DNA of 64,000 nt, from the NCBI GenBank assembly GCA_950022655.1, contig OX465583.1, positions 31,275,360 to 31,339,359 on the forward strand, written 5' to 3'. Below, in pieces: positions 43,201 through 58,200 of the stretch. This stretch comes from Alentia gelatinosa (lineage: Eukaryota; Annelida; Polychaeta; Phyllodocida; Polynoidae). The translations under genes and the position numbers were made by a program. Under the pieces are notes generated by a model that saw nothing but the letters and a program-made list of their open reading frames with translations, did not search any database and was not told where the DNA came from. The first letter of the stretch is position 1, and the number at the start of each line of letters is the position of its first letter.

Positions 43201-46200
43201 ATTTCCAGTTTATCTCTCAGCGATGTCAGTTGGGGTCAGAAAAAAAGTGGAATTATTTTCATGTAACGTTTTCTGACGTTTTCTGACTCATAAAAGCCGA
43301 GAAAACGTGGAAAACACGTCAGTTGGGCCACAACGCGGGGCTGAGGGTCTATCTGACATATCATAACCGGCTTGTGAATTCCCCCATAACTGACAGCATC
43401 GGTCTGTATTTTATAAACTGATAATGAAAGCAAGGATTTCCTTGAAAAATAGGAATACTGCCATCTCTGACATTGATGTTATGAATGTGCATAGCACACT
43501 ATGGCAGTTTCTGGTGCTAACATCTTGTCCGAACATATTGGAAATTATGTTATCACCTCAAGTAGGCATTGAACAGGCGACATACTCCAGCAGGCGAAAA
43601 TTAACAAGTCAGTTAACAGGCGGCAATATGCAAATTATTCAGAGTAGGTTATCCCAAAGATGAAGCTTGGCGGTGTAACAGTGAGTTAAACCAACATTAC
43701 ACCCTGAAAACACCCATCAGGCAGCATAGATTCAGCACCAGGCGCCTGCCGGGCGCATACAGTCCACCAGGCAAATCGTCGCCTGCTCCAGAGATCCGTT
43801 TCACTAGTTTTGTGACATGTCTAGATGGCGTCTAGATGGTGTGTCCGGTTTCATAGGAACTAGACATTAGACTTCGTTTTGTCCGTTCGTGCTTGCACTG
43901 TTGGTGCCACTTTTGTCACAAAACTAGTGAATCAGGTCCATGATGTGTAGATTTGTCTAATTCTTATGTTTGGGGTCTGTCTTTTCCTAGGGGCAGCTAC
44001 TTGTGTTGTCACAAAACAGTAAACAACCCCAATGTCTGTATGGTATCACAGACATGTCACGAAACTAGTGAAATAGGTCCCTGGTAGGTTTGCTGGGAAA
44101 CCCCATACACCAATATCGCCTGGTTGATGGAAGGCACTATAACCGTACTTACTTAAACTGGGCGACGCGGGTGATGCGACGATGGGCCTGAGTCATAGTG
44201 TGTGTCCCACCACATGCCCGCTGGGTGGCGTACAAGTCAACCACTTCAACTCCAGGCTGCTGCAGGCTGTGGAAACACAATCGTTACCTAATTACAATTC
44301 TTGATTTGTTGAAGCTACAACAAAAATCTGGAATTTGTTTTTTTGGTTTTTTTTTATTCTGACTGAAAATATCTGACACTCACTTGATCTAATTAACAGC
44401 TGGCTTAGATTTTGTTCATATTTTCAGGATTAACTAAAAATACTATATATATTGATATTTCTATTCCTCCACCTACTCAGCAATTCATCTCAGACATGAT
44501 CTAACGTTTATATCTTCATTTAACCTTTTTTTTTTTTTTTAACAACCACCTTGGCATAATGCGAAATTCTTACGGAAATAGTCACACATAAAAGCTTCTT
44601 CACCGATACATGCAGCATCAACACACCATTTAACAATGTAACCATTGTACATCATATTACAAAGCAATGCAAATCTAACTATTATACATGATTCTATGCA
44701 AATACATGCCCATTCATGCATACAACTGCTTTATGCGAATTGTTTGAACTAGACAGGCAGATAAGGGTGTTTGGGATATATTGCCATGACACTGCCATTT
44801 ATAAGACTTACTCTTTCTCAATGTGCAGGATATTTGCCCGAGTTTCAGGCTCATTTTGACTTGTTCCAATAACGTGGAGTCCGTGCTTACGACAACGGTT
44901 AAGATGGCGGCATAACACTGCCCGCTCAAAATTGGACGCGTTATCGCGACAACTATTGCAGACGACAATGGGCGACGCAGGAAATGACGTCATGAATGGT
45001 CGAGGTGTATGGCGGGATGTATGATGGGATGGATGGTTGGGATGAAGGTGGGCAGGGGATGTTTGGTGAAATATGGGATAAAAATGTACATGTATTAGGA
45101 TAGGTATCAAGGTAAATGGCAGTATGAAATGATGGACCAATGCATCTGATGTTTTTCACACTCAGCTATTCACTATATACTTTTGACAGTTTGTATTATC
45201 TTTAAAAAAAAAATCTTTATAAGTGACTATTACTGTATTTTGAAAGTAAAACTGCAAAGGAAGGTGCTATTGCATAACTCAGTATGTGTGAAGATAGATA
45301 TTCTTAATCATTCTGTGATAGAAACCAGGTTTCATTCGCGATGCACCTAGAGAAATGTGGAGAGGAACTGGATCTGTGCAAAAACAATATCTTTGCATTT
45401 GTGTATACGTTGTCCAGGCAGCAGTTTCTTGTATAATAGAAAAGGAATGTGCCAGAAAGGGGATTTACAGCAAGACTGTTGCCTAGATGGGTTCTACAAG
45501 CTTTTCGGTGTGCGAGTTAAAACTTAAAATACTACGGGAGTGGCCACACTCGACATTTTACCTAGGGAGTTTTTGTGGATGAGATCTGAAAAGATCATTG
45601 TTGGCAATAACGAAATGAAAAATGTGTACTTTAACAAGGAATAACAGTGGTGGATAACAATATTGAAACGGAAAAGAAAAGTGTACGGTGTACTCAGCAA
45701 AAATAACAAAAGATTTCATGGAATATTGTGCTCAATAGTGACACAAATATAAAAAGAAGACGCACTGTAGTATGGTATGTCGAATTCTTGAGCATGCAGA
45801 GATACACCTAAAATTCCCAGCATTATTCTCAGCATTTTACCCAAATTTGTATTGGTTATTTCTATTGGTTTGTTTCTGATTTTTAGTTTGGGGTTGTCCA
45901 TTTGGGTTTTTCCTGAGCAGTAGGATCATAGTCAGCATCTCATCTCAGTGAGATAGTTAGAACACAGGGTGAGAACATGGCGATGACCGGTTCCCATGGT
46001 GGCGACGCTTGTTGTTACACAGGTAACAATCATAACCTGGAGATAACATAGCAACCTGGTTCAAAAGTGACAGGAAGTTGTCGTTATCAAGGTAGCATCT
46101 GGCTTACTTAAGGGTTTTTGCCGTGTCTCATTAATATGAATATAAGCACAGGGAATGAAAACAAACCGGGCTTACAGAATCTGAAGCTTCGGTTTTTTTC

Positions 46201-49200
46201 ATTATAGTTCCCATTTGGTAATGAACTGCTGACAAAGTAAAAAGACCCATTCAGATTTTTCTGTTAGTGTCTTGAGACATAACTATCACCATCACTACAG
46301 AAACTCAGTTGCCTAATAAAGCAGCCAATTCCATTTGTGTCGCACTAAAGGTAGCAAAATAGAGAAACAGAAAAGTCCAATTTCTAGAAGAAAAGCTGCA
46401 CCTAAAAGTTGACATCTTTAGGATGTGACTCTCATAGGAACAAGAACCATCGTGATAGATTTGTATCTTAATAACTATCAGATGTGCATTGATTCCCTGC
46501 ACATAACCTAGACCTACCTCGAATGTCCTCTAAAGCTTCATTGTGTGAATTTTAGAAGTACAACAAGAGAAAATTAAATCCAAGTGTATTGTAACAATAT
46601 TGTGTTGATGATCAATGAGGGTAGATCTTTAGGCATGCACAGTGTTATAGTGTCTGTTTTATACAACAGGTGGCGCCACTGTTGTTTTCCTAGGTGTATA
46701 CATCTATGGCCTGAGCTGAGAGCTAAAGTGATCCTTTTTTTATTTAGTCAACTTATCGACTTTACAGCATATAACAAGGCAATGGTCATTTGACCATCCC
46801 AAGAATGACCTTTCGGACATCGCAAAGTTCGGAATTCCGGCAAAATTCGGGGAAATCACAAACCTGAGTGGTATTTGTTTGATAAAGCAGATGATGCCAT
46901 TGAGTGGAGCCTGTATAACATCAACCAATATATGTATGTACGTTCTATACAGACTTTTGGAAGTTGTGCACCACGTACAACATATTGGACCTATGTGCAT
47001 GAACACTGCATAGATGTTTCATATCGTGAATATCAGTTCCTCATCTCGAGAGAACTAAATCTTGAAGTTCATTCAAATATGATGAAATTTATCTTTTTAT
47101 GTCAGTTTTTTAAGAATTTTTTTTTTCAATAACCATGGAGAAGGTTAGTGTTTATATCTAAACTAAGGTTTATTCATTTCTAAGTTTCACTTTGCATTGC
47201 CTCTTCTTTAGAGCCATAGTCAGCGCGTCCTAAGTATCCTTGCCTAGCAAATCAACTCTCACTGGAGAAACATACTGAACTATACTGAACATCGCTACAT
47301 CTGTTAGATATTTAAAATATATATATAATATTTCCAAACTATCCATTATATATTCAAAATTCCAATTACGTATATATAGCACAATCAATCAAAGAATATC
47401 AGTTTCCACCCACTGTATTCTAGGTGCATTTAATTCGATGACTAGGTGAAAAGGGGGGGCATTGAAATAATCTGACAAAACTCCTGACTAAACACCTACA
47501 GACAAATACTCACAACAGAGGCGTGTGATTGTTTAAGGTCTAGAAGCAGACATTTACTTCAAATGTGAAAATAATTATTATTTCTGGATTTCAGTGACGT
47601 GACTCTGCCCTATTTCCATGGCAGGTGGTAGGTGAGCATGCTTCTCGTGTTTGATATCCCATATCTGATGAGGTGTAATCATTCCCATGCTGTGATATGT
47701 TGTCTTCCTTAATAGAGATTTCTCTGTATTTTCTTTCAAATTTAATTTGTGAGTTGTGATCATTGATATAATAGTGATTAGTATTTCGTGAATTATTTAT
47801 TGTTTTGGTGCCTGTTTTGCGTATCACTAGTGTGATATAATATCAACCCTTTCTTCCTTAAACCATGCTCAGACATGCAGCACTCGAAATGGGTTAATTG
47901 TGAAATATAGAATACAGATATTTACGAGATTTACACAAATCAATAAAATACCAAATTTAACAATTCGTGTTTCACCCTAGACAAAGTTTTACCTGGAATC
48001 TTTATAATTTTTTCCGGACCCATGCCTACATAAGAAATATTTGTGAAATGATGAACATGGCCATCGGATATATTTCAACATATTACCCTATATCAGAATC
48101 AAATAAGTTCTATATTAGGACAGACATCTATAGTGGGTTACTCATATCACACACTATTGAATAATTTCATTTGTGAGATATCAAGTCTAATAAATTATTT
48201 TAGTGAATTAATCAATTTGATAAACGTTAACTTGAACTTCTAAAAACACAATATATGCCAAAATGTATTTGTACAAAAGTTATCAAAAATACATAAAAAT
48301 AAAAGTAATGAAAAACATAATTTCAGAAAAAGTTACATTTTAATGTTAAATTATCTTTTTAGGCACACCTCAAGCTAGCAAGCATTGTATAGCATAATGA
48401 CAAAAAGCTCCAGGCCAGTCTCCCATTCACTAGCTTTTCATACCTTCAGTAATTATATAGAACGACTTAACCCATGTTGTACAAGCTACAATATGAGATG
48501 GTAATATACGGTTCGTACGGAATTTGAAAATATATATTATATATCTGATGACAATTTTGGCGACTTTTAGCAAACATATCCAAAGAAATATGGCCGGGAC
48601 TGAAGGTAGGGTAGCTGGCCGTGGAGTATGGCCTGTTTGGGGTGTGGTAGATGAGGAGGAGGAATAGAAAGGATTAAGGTGGGATTACCTGCGGGCGTGT
48701 TGGCGGATCTGCTCCAGCTCAAAGGTGGTGTATGGTCTCGTCGACCTGGATGGTGGAAGCCCTGCCGGGGCCGGTATGGACGGGATTGGTCTGCACACAA
48801 AAAGTATAGCATATTAAAATCTTCGATAAAGAAAAACCACAGTAGTTCTGTACCAAATTGTTTGTTTCTGTCATTATATGTGTGCAATATATATATAAAT
48901 AAACGAGAAAAAAAATATATGTCAGCATTGTAATATAATCAATAGAAAAAAACTAACCTGGCTTTCTACTGACAAGCTTATCTCTGCCTTTATATGTATG
49001 CACTTCTTTTTTTTTCCTTATTTTTTTAAGAGAAAATATTTCAAATTTGTATGACACTTTAGCAAATTACCAGGAGTATTTATTCTTCTCAATAAAATGT
49101 ATAACCTTAAATAATGATTTTGTTTTTTCTAAGGCCTTAAAACAGCTTGCAAGTATAGCTTTAGTACTACAAGCTAGTGATATCTAACAATTACAATTAT

Positions 49201-52200
49201 GAATATGAGCTTGTAACTAAGGGCCTTCATTTTACTAAAGTGTCCGGAAAATCAAGGCTTTTAAAAAACATCCCATTCGTCAGAATCCATAGTCTAAACA
49301 ACAAACTTGTAAACAAACGAACAACCTTTCATCAATCATAAATAACTGTTGAAAATGCAGCAATCTCTATGCGTTATCCGGGTGGGAACCTTTCCCCTGG
49401 TGTCAGTTCATTGTACTACTTGTTGAGTGCTTCCTCCAGTAAAGATGGCCGTACCAGAAACGTGGTTTGATTACTCTCTTCAAAGTTAGTCTAAATTCAA
49501 CAATAACAGCTAAGCATTTGGAGACAAAAACTTGAAGAGTGAAATAAGTAAGAGTAAAGAAAGCAAAGAAGTTGCTCATTACACATACGGCCAACTTTGC
49601 TGAACAAATGATTTCAATGTCCTTCCTTTTTCGATTTGACCAGGTAGGTGGAGTAACCTAGAAATTTAATCTCAATTCACAAGTATTTTTTTCTGAATGC
49701 AACAGATACTTATGTTAAGTGTATATATTCGTCAAATATGTTTTATTTTAGCTCAAGCTATTTGTGGGATATAACACCAAAATAAAAGAAAATCTCTTGT
49801 GGTTTTTATTTCATTGTTGTAACCCCAAAGGAATTGGAAAAAGAATCTAGAGGGGCAAACGACAGTCTCGAAACTGGTAGTATGATACTCTAAGAACTTT
49901 CAAATGTCAGTATACATGTATATAGCTCAGGCAAGGAGACACTTGCTTTCTGAAAATCATAAAGTCGACACCTTTCAGCATCCTGTCAGTAGCCTCTTCG
50001 TGGCTTTGTACCCTCAGGCTTTGGTCGGGGTATGGCCAGCTACAACCGACTTGGAAGATATTGTTGAATTTTGATGATCATAAATGAAACTCTTGAAATT
50101 TCAGATAAATACAATCTATTGGAATACTTACATCCCTGCTTTTTAGATACCCATATCAATGCAAGTACCACGGTGTAAAGATGGGCATGTTACTCTTAGA
50201 GAAGAGGAATTATTTTTTTGGATTATCAAAAAGATGTGAAACTTGTCTAACTTACCCCTGTGGCATCATGTCCACTGGGCGGTCACAGGAGATGCAGTTA
50301 TAGCGTTGGAGTAATTGTCTGAAATAATGATTATAAATGAAAATTAGAGAAACTCTAATCTATATCTGTATGAGCCTGTAGTTGTCAGTCTTTGATAAAA
50401 TGAATTTAAACATATGAAAATTGAAAACTAAATCGTGATGAGCTAAACGTAAAGTAACAAATTTGAGTTGACATAGCTATTAAGAATAAATCGTGGACAA
50501 TATCAAGGAAATAAGTAATAGATTAAACAGTTAACATATTTGATATTTCCATACTGATCTATCTCAGGCAAAGACTCATATAAAATACTGGGGCCTGATC
50601 GTATGAGATTAGCATCCAATGTGCTGCTCCTGATTGTGATGAGCAGTAGTGAGCAACTCACTTCCTGATACCAGCCGCATCATCCTCCACATCGCCATCA
50701 CGTAGAGAGAGTTCACGGAGCTGACGGGCGAGCGCCTTCAGTCTCCGCTCCAACTCATCTCTGATGGGACCGAATTCTAGTCGGTCCAACTTTCCATCGA
50801 CATCTTCGTTGATCGTCCCGAGGGCCTTCTTCCACTCATCCTCCTGTGCACAGAAATATATTGATCATTTTTATGATTATAGTAGGCAACAAGGATTGAT
50901 GCTTATGAGAAGTTAACAAATTGGAGATGTCAAAAAATCAACTTATGGGGGGTCCTGTGTGGTTTGCGGTATTTCCACAATCATTGGATAACTCTAGCAA
51001 ACTTCAGACTAAAAATGAGTTCATACAGCTGACTCTGGTCATACCGAGTTTGTTTTGTTGTTCCCTGGGGACACTGATGGTGTATAGGCCCAATCTCAAT
51101 GGTCCACTTTTCTTGCCAGTTTTACACCACAGGGGCAGTGGTCAAATCTGCTGAAATCCTGCCCCTACATATTTATGTGTAATGAGTTCTTTTACTTCCC
51201 ACACCGCATCTAGACACGGTATAAGAAGGACTGGTCTTTGATTTAGCAGTCAGTCTATCACTGCTGAGTCTTCATGAATAATAAAGCCTCGTGAGCAGCT
51301 CACCTTGCCGCCCAGCTTGTCGAGCAGTTCCTTGATCATCTTGTTCAGCTCGTCAGTGGTCTGGTCGAACAGGGAGCGGTTCACCTTGTTCTCCACCAGC
51401 CTCTTGTCGGCCTTCACATCCACCTCACTCTGCACGTACTCCTTGTCCGCCTTAATGCGGTCTAGTTTATCACTTGTCGTCATCAGACCCTGTTCAACAA
51501 AAGATTATTGACTGTATTGGAGAAAATGCAACATAGATGGTATTGAGCCCTGAGAAAAAAACAGGGATTTTTGTTGATTTTCAATCACTATCTCTCGCAT
51601 GTTAATAATCTAAATACAGGAAAACCTGAAATTAACAGAGAACTGACATCCCTAGTGTAAAAATAAATGTTTAAACTTGTACTTTGACATCCACTATGTT
51701 CATAGGTGCTAGGATATTGTGGCACTTCATCATCAGTATTTTGCCGCTGTCATTTATGAAAATCATGGATGTATTTGGAACTAATCAAGATCAGACCTGA
51801 CGGGGATGCGTCCAATAACTGAGGTATATTATATTTTTGCAACCAAAGTGTAGTAATCATTTTTACGACACGACAGATCTGACACTGCAGTTCCCATCTA
51901 GGTTGTTTTTGTTTAACTCCATCAAGATGTACGGATAATGTAAGACATTTCTTTTAGTTTCATTATCCTGTTAACACTTCTCTAAAATAGATCGATAGCA
52001 ATAATTCAAATCTCAAAATTCAATTCATTGCTCAATCTAGGAAAATATTCACCTCAAATGAGTTGGACCTGACACCTTCTCAAAATCCGAATGATAAGAT
52101 GAGACATGGTCTTTACCGTGCTTGAAGCTGGAAGCTTGTCGGGTTTGCCAAAAGTGAGGATGATTACTACCTTTCTGCCTTTGATAGGATTAAGGGTAAC

Positions 52201-55200
52201 AGTGCCTCTGATGGAAGATGCATGCTCACAGATAAGTCTGTCAGGCTTCTAGTCTGAACTACACTGCCATCTGCATTAATGGGCTCATCAAAAATGTGTT
52301 TTCTTTCACATAACTAGGATATTACAAACATCGATGAAGCACTGAGGAAACATGATGAAAACAAAGTATGATCAGATGTGACTAATAATCATATTAATCC
52401 AAATTAAGATCAAACAAACATTGTACTTAAGTGATTCAGGAAAAATCGAGATTTAAAATTTTAACTTTTTTATTTAGTTTCTATATATTTGTTTTCTCAG
52501 TTTTTAAACATTTGTTCATTAAGTAATAGGACTATAGGTGATCTGTTTGTCAAAAACCCCTATCTGATATACCAATAGAGTACTCTCACAACCTTTAGGA
52601 GTCTAAACAGCCTACATTATAGAGGAGCCTGTGGCTGGGTTGTGCACTGGCGTGGTGACAGTAAAATCAATTGACTTACCTCGATCTGTTTTGTCTGGTT
52701 GTTGTTCTCGTCGGTGAGTCTTTGAGCTGCTTGGTTCAGTCGGTCCAGTTCTGCCTGCAGTTGCAGCACAATCTGCTGCAAGCGACTCAGCGCTTCACTA
52801 TCCTAAAGCGACATGGTCAAACCAAGGTCAATGGATAGTACTGAAGGTCATTTTATGCAGCAGCAACAACCTCAAAATTAAGTATATTGAAACCAGACAG
52901 TTACATTGGGCTAACAGGAAGTGCACATGCAGTATCTATCTACAATGGGTGGAATATGTATATTAAAATATTAGACAGGTTTTTTTTTCTGGAAATGTAC
53001 AGTAATAAAAGAAACGTTTTACATGTTAATAATGTGCAGTACATCGGGAGATGATAACATATGTGCACTAGACAACGTAATGTGGTACATAAGGTGCATG
53101 ACGCGAAAAGGGAGAAATTTATATTATAATACACAATTGTAACTTAGATAAGCAAGAAGTACATGTCTTGTTCTAGGCTCTAGCAAGATAACTGCACAAC
53201 AAATCTTAATCTAATGAGGACACTATAACATAAAGGAGAATGTAAAAGAACAAACTCGGATACTTTTAAGATTGTGTTAGCTTTGTGGGCGGTCAAGATT
53301 TTGACCAGAAATACGACCCCGACCACTGAGACCTGGCAGACGACATTTGCACCATCATTCTCACTCATTCACTCAACGTGGAATCAGATAGATTAATGCG
53401 TACATCTTGTTCATACATGTCAACATGTAAGTATCTTTATTCAGTGTTGTCCTAATCTGCAAGTAGAACATTTTTATCTGATGGATTACATGATGTTGTT
53501 TTCTTTGTAATATGATGTTAGGGATCATAGAATGGGCCTTTTATAGTTCTTATGATAAGATAGTGGGTCATAGATCCGGTTCATAGTTGGAGATGGTTAT
53601 AATACTAAATATAGTAAAATATAGTGCTCTATTTTTTCGGTTGAAAGTTCTGTGATGTAGGGGACCTGACTGAGTTGTGTCCTACTAAAATCCTCTGAAA
53701 ATGCATCTGGATTATGTGGATAAAAATACAAAAGGAATTTCTTTCAGTGTATTCCTTTGATAAATGAGAAAGTAATATCTATTTTGCAGCAAAGTCTACA
53801 TCCAACGTAATACATTTGAAAGCTTCATATATATCTGTTAAGTGAGCCACCACCAAACCACACCAATGGTTCCATCAAGAATAGAAAGCAGATTCTCAGT
53901 CAAAGGTTCAAACAAACGGAACTGCATATCTACCACTGCCCTAGCTCCAACCCAAGATAGTGTATACCATACAACTCACAAAATTCAATTCATTAAACAA
54001 TTTATGAATATTCACCTCAAAAGAGTGGGAGAAAATAGTTGAAAACAAACAATCATAGAAGGATGGAGTCCTACATCGAGTTGAACAAACACCTGACACC
54101 TTCTCAAGCTCTAATGATAAGATGAGACATGGTCTTTACCGTGCTTGAAGCTGAAAGCTTGTAGGGTTTGCCAAAAGAGAGGGTGGATACTCCTTTCCTG
54201 CCTTTGATAGGCTTAAGGATAACAGTGCCTCTGCTGGAAGACGGCATGCTCACAGATAAGTCTGTCAGGCTTCTAGTCTGAACTACACTGTCATCTGCAT
54301 TACTGGGCTCCTCAGAAATGTGTGTTTTCGAAGGTATTTGGTCAGGGTTGGATTCCATATGATCTGGATATATAGTGAGGGGATCTTTGATTCGCACAAC
54401 CAAACGAGACTGTCGTTTGTAATCTTGATCAGAAAAAACAGGGGAACTAGCTTTTATTGGATCTGTATTATTTGTATCACTGTCAGAGGAAGGGGGTTCA
54501 ATAGCTTTTTTCTCATAATTGGGTTCATTCTGATGCGTTCTTAAATATCCCTGACTATGATTTGGACCTGTATTTGGGTATTTCCTAAAACCCTTGGAGG
54601 AAACTCTCCTGGATGCTTGGTTTCCCTGCACACTAATAACTGAATCTTGATATTCACTCATGCTGCCATGCATGTCCCTATTCTCCTGGCCGGGAAACTC
54701 AAACTGGTCTGAGTCTAGCAAGTGTGCATCAGGGTTCTCAGCAAAAACTCCCTGTGGACCTTCTCTGCTAAATGGCTGGATGGTTTCTGATCTAAAACTT
54801 GCCTGACTTTCTTGAAATCGTGCTACAGGAGTTGAAACATGGGCTTGAGGTGTGGAGAACTGGGTGGACATTGGGAGGACTGGGGTTGAAGCTTGAGTGG
54901 AGGGCTTAGCAGGAATGCCTTGATTGACAGCTACATGTGCAGCGTGTGGTGCAGTGCTGGGTGCAGAATGTGTCGGAGTTACTGGTATGCTATCTGGGGG
55001 AGAAAGCTGGGGTAGGGTGGTGGTGGAGGTATTAGCATTGGCAGTATGGGATGTGCGTTTTCTAACCTGAAAACAAAAAAGTACAGCAATGTTAAAAACA
55101 AAAGGTAGTGGTTATCATATACGACAATACCTTTCTCCAATGCCTGTTTTCCACATGATTAGAGCTACGAACCCTGACCTTAGAGCTAATTCAATTATGG

Positions 55201-58200
55201 TTTCATGCAGGTTATAATTAGTAAATTAAGATTTTTTTTAGAAGTATCAAAGACATTACAGGCTTAGAGTACAGGAAAGAAGCATTGCCGAGTAAGCACA
55301 TTAACCTACTTGTATTACAGGTGACATACTGTTTCAGTTCAGTTGCATAAAACAAAAACAAAGCCATCATGATGAATCTCAACGTGCTTATCAAACGGTG
55401 CTTATCATGACAAAATGGTAAAGATGCATGGACAATGTTTCATCTGGCTTGCCAGCTTATCAAACAAACACAGACAGGGTGAAACCACTCGGAGATGATT
55501 CAATGAAAATACTCAAAATGAAATGTTTCAGAGAAGGAGATTTGCAACAACAAAAAAGTGTAAAATTATTGGCAGAAATGAAAAATTGAAAAAAGAAATA
55601 CCAAAAATGATGATATGATAAATATTGTGGTGGAATAGCTGTAATCTAAATGCATCATGTACATGAAAGCATATGACCACAAAAGAGTAGAAGTTTATGT
55701 CTAAAGAAGACAGACCAGCTTTGGCCGAAAGCGAAAAGCAGCTTTTAGGGACAAGTTGGGTTGTCACTGACCATGTCGCTAGTCTTGCTGCGTACTGGTG
55801 AGGGTAGCTTTTTCGGCTCTCGCGGTTTGGCGAAATTGATAAGCTCCTTCTCGAGGTTTTTGAGCTTGTCCTTGACGTCGCCAACCTGCTTGTTGGTGTC
55901 ACTCATGAGCCACTTGATCTTCTGCTGCATTGCCCGCATCTCAGAGTCCTTCTTGCTCAAGGCGCTCTCAAGGTCAGACAATTTGCCTGAGTTATCAGGG
56001 GGTGGTGAGGCTCCGGGGATCGGAGGAAGTTTGACAGTGGGGCTTGGTTCACGAGGGGGGGTCGGAGGAGGTTGGGGTTCTACATCAGCACCCATGGCTA
56101 GTTCCTGGAGAGAATTCAATTTATCTTCCAAGGCAGTCATGTTGCTCTCGTACTCATTACGAAGGGCATCTAGCATGTTCTGCAGATCGTCCTGACCCAG
56201 GTTCAGGCCATCAATGTTCTCCTCAATGCCTGCCAGGTCAGGTAGTTGGGAGAGCTTTTCCTCCAACTCCGAAAGCTGCGAAAGGAGAAGGTCAGTAGGA
56301 AGTGAAAACTGTGGGAAACACAAAAATTAGAACTAATATCTTTTTTAAAAACTATTAATCAACATCAGTGAGAGGCAGGGGTGTAAGACAAGCGAACTTA
56401 TTTTCATGAAAAAACATGCATGAAAAAACTTGTAAAAATGTAATGGTGTTCATATTATAAGTGGGTTCCTTACCTCATAATACCGAGAGAGCGATGCATT
56501 AGAGCTCTAGCCAATTCATCCCTGCTTGCTTCACGTAGATGTTAATCAAATCAGCTGATGTAATTTTATGTACACTTCATATCTTATGTACATCTCTTTT
56601 CATCTGATTTCCCATCACCAGTCGCTTTAACAGTGACACTGAGTTTACTATTTGTTTGTTAAGCTTCAATCACGGGATCTGTGTTATTAATATCTACTCA
56701 CTCTGAATTAATTTTAATATTTTTCCCACTAATATTAATATTAAGGTTAAAGCTGAACACCTACGGCTACTGGGCTAGGTAAGAAACGTGGAGTCATCGT
56801 TCTTGCAGCATGAATATCTCAGCAACTGAAACCTTTCACACTCAACTGTAGTCCATTCTCACATTCACATCATACTCTCAGTGGTCGAAGTATCTCCAAC
56901 AGAAAGGCATCACAGCAGGACAATACTGAAACACAACAAGAAATTCCTCGGGAACCTCCTATTCCCTTCGCCAGACAGTAAAAAAGTGGGATCCGTTCCT
57001 CAGAGATGGGTAATAGATACAAAATCGGACTTACTTTGTCCCTTGCCTTGCTCAGGGTCTTCAGTTGGTCCTGCAGGTCTTTGAGTTGGGCGAGCAGGTC
57101 ATCAGGTACATCTACAGGACCCCCTACAATACAAGTACAGTCTCTATGAAGATTTTGAAATAGAACATTGAGAATATGTAACTATAGCCTTCTACTTGCA
57201 AAAAAAACAGAATTCTGATCAATTTACCAATTTTCAAATATCGGAGGGATTCTTGTAATTCAAGTATAGCACTATCACTAAAACATATCATCCTTGCCTG
57301 AATGGTCAAAGTTTGACTTTAGCCACATCCCATGTGCTCTAATTTAGAAACTAAGGACGGGGAAGGTCTGGTGCATATTACTACAGGGGTGTGCTGTATG
57401 TATTCTACTTTCTGATTGAGCCGTGCTTATGCATGAGGGCATTGACTTGACGTGATACTAATATATCCCATACTGACAATGCTGTGGTTTTACTCGTCTT
57501 TGATATTATTGTATGACAAAAGTTGTATACCTGTTTTTACAAAAATCTTAAAGTTCTGCATGCTTTAGTTATCAAACCAAACCTATTTGTTGAAATATAT
57601 TTCAGGAGAGACGAGTCACAATTGTGAACACCATTCTTAGAAAGAAAGCAGCGAAATTTAATGGCCCATAGGTTCTTATTCTGTTACTAATGCCCTGTGA
57701 CCTTCCACCATTAACATCACAATTGACTGCTTTCGGCATAGCAGATAATCATCATAGGCCAACAGCCACAAAAGAAAGCTTTATATCTGTAGGGAAATCT
57801 TAACGTCAAATTCCATTAATCCATTTTTTTTTTTTTATAAAATACAAAAGTTGTCTGTAAGTTATCTTTACGAATCTCAGTTGCCAGTAGTTGCGGGTTT
57901 TTGCAATATTTATTCAAAGCTATAATTCAGAATGCTTGCCATTCATAGCCTTGGAATAGTTGAACAATTTTTATGTGGAAACCAACAAATAAGTAAGTGT
58001 TGCAATCCAACCAGCCAAATTGATCACCATATCGCTAGCTTAAAGTACAATATTCATGGCTTGATGGAATTTGGCTTTAAAGGGTGGTGAAATAAAGCAT
58101 TGGATTATACAAGGTAGAAAGTTGAGGTAAATCCTGTACATATATGTGATAGACTTCTTAAGTCGAGTTAGATTACTTACCATAATCCAAAAACAGGGTG

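Noticed and set aside
44953..45159. Ile/His/Pro/Ser-rich minus-strand ORFs upstream of the tentative exon
   Set aside because: They lie before the acceptor, are compositionally odd, and arise from GGATG/GGTTGGGATG-type simple sequence.
54104..54871. Met at 54871 as the start of a 255-residue protein
   Set aside because: The frame is open 65 codons upstream to a good acceptor, and the downstream end crosses a donor. It is an internal exon.
55761..56195. 144-codon plus-strand ORF opposite the coiled-coil exon
   Set aside because: Mirror of the minus-strand exon (Ser/Leu-rich antisense of a coiled coil); no independent support.
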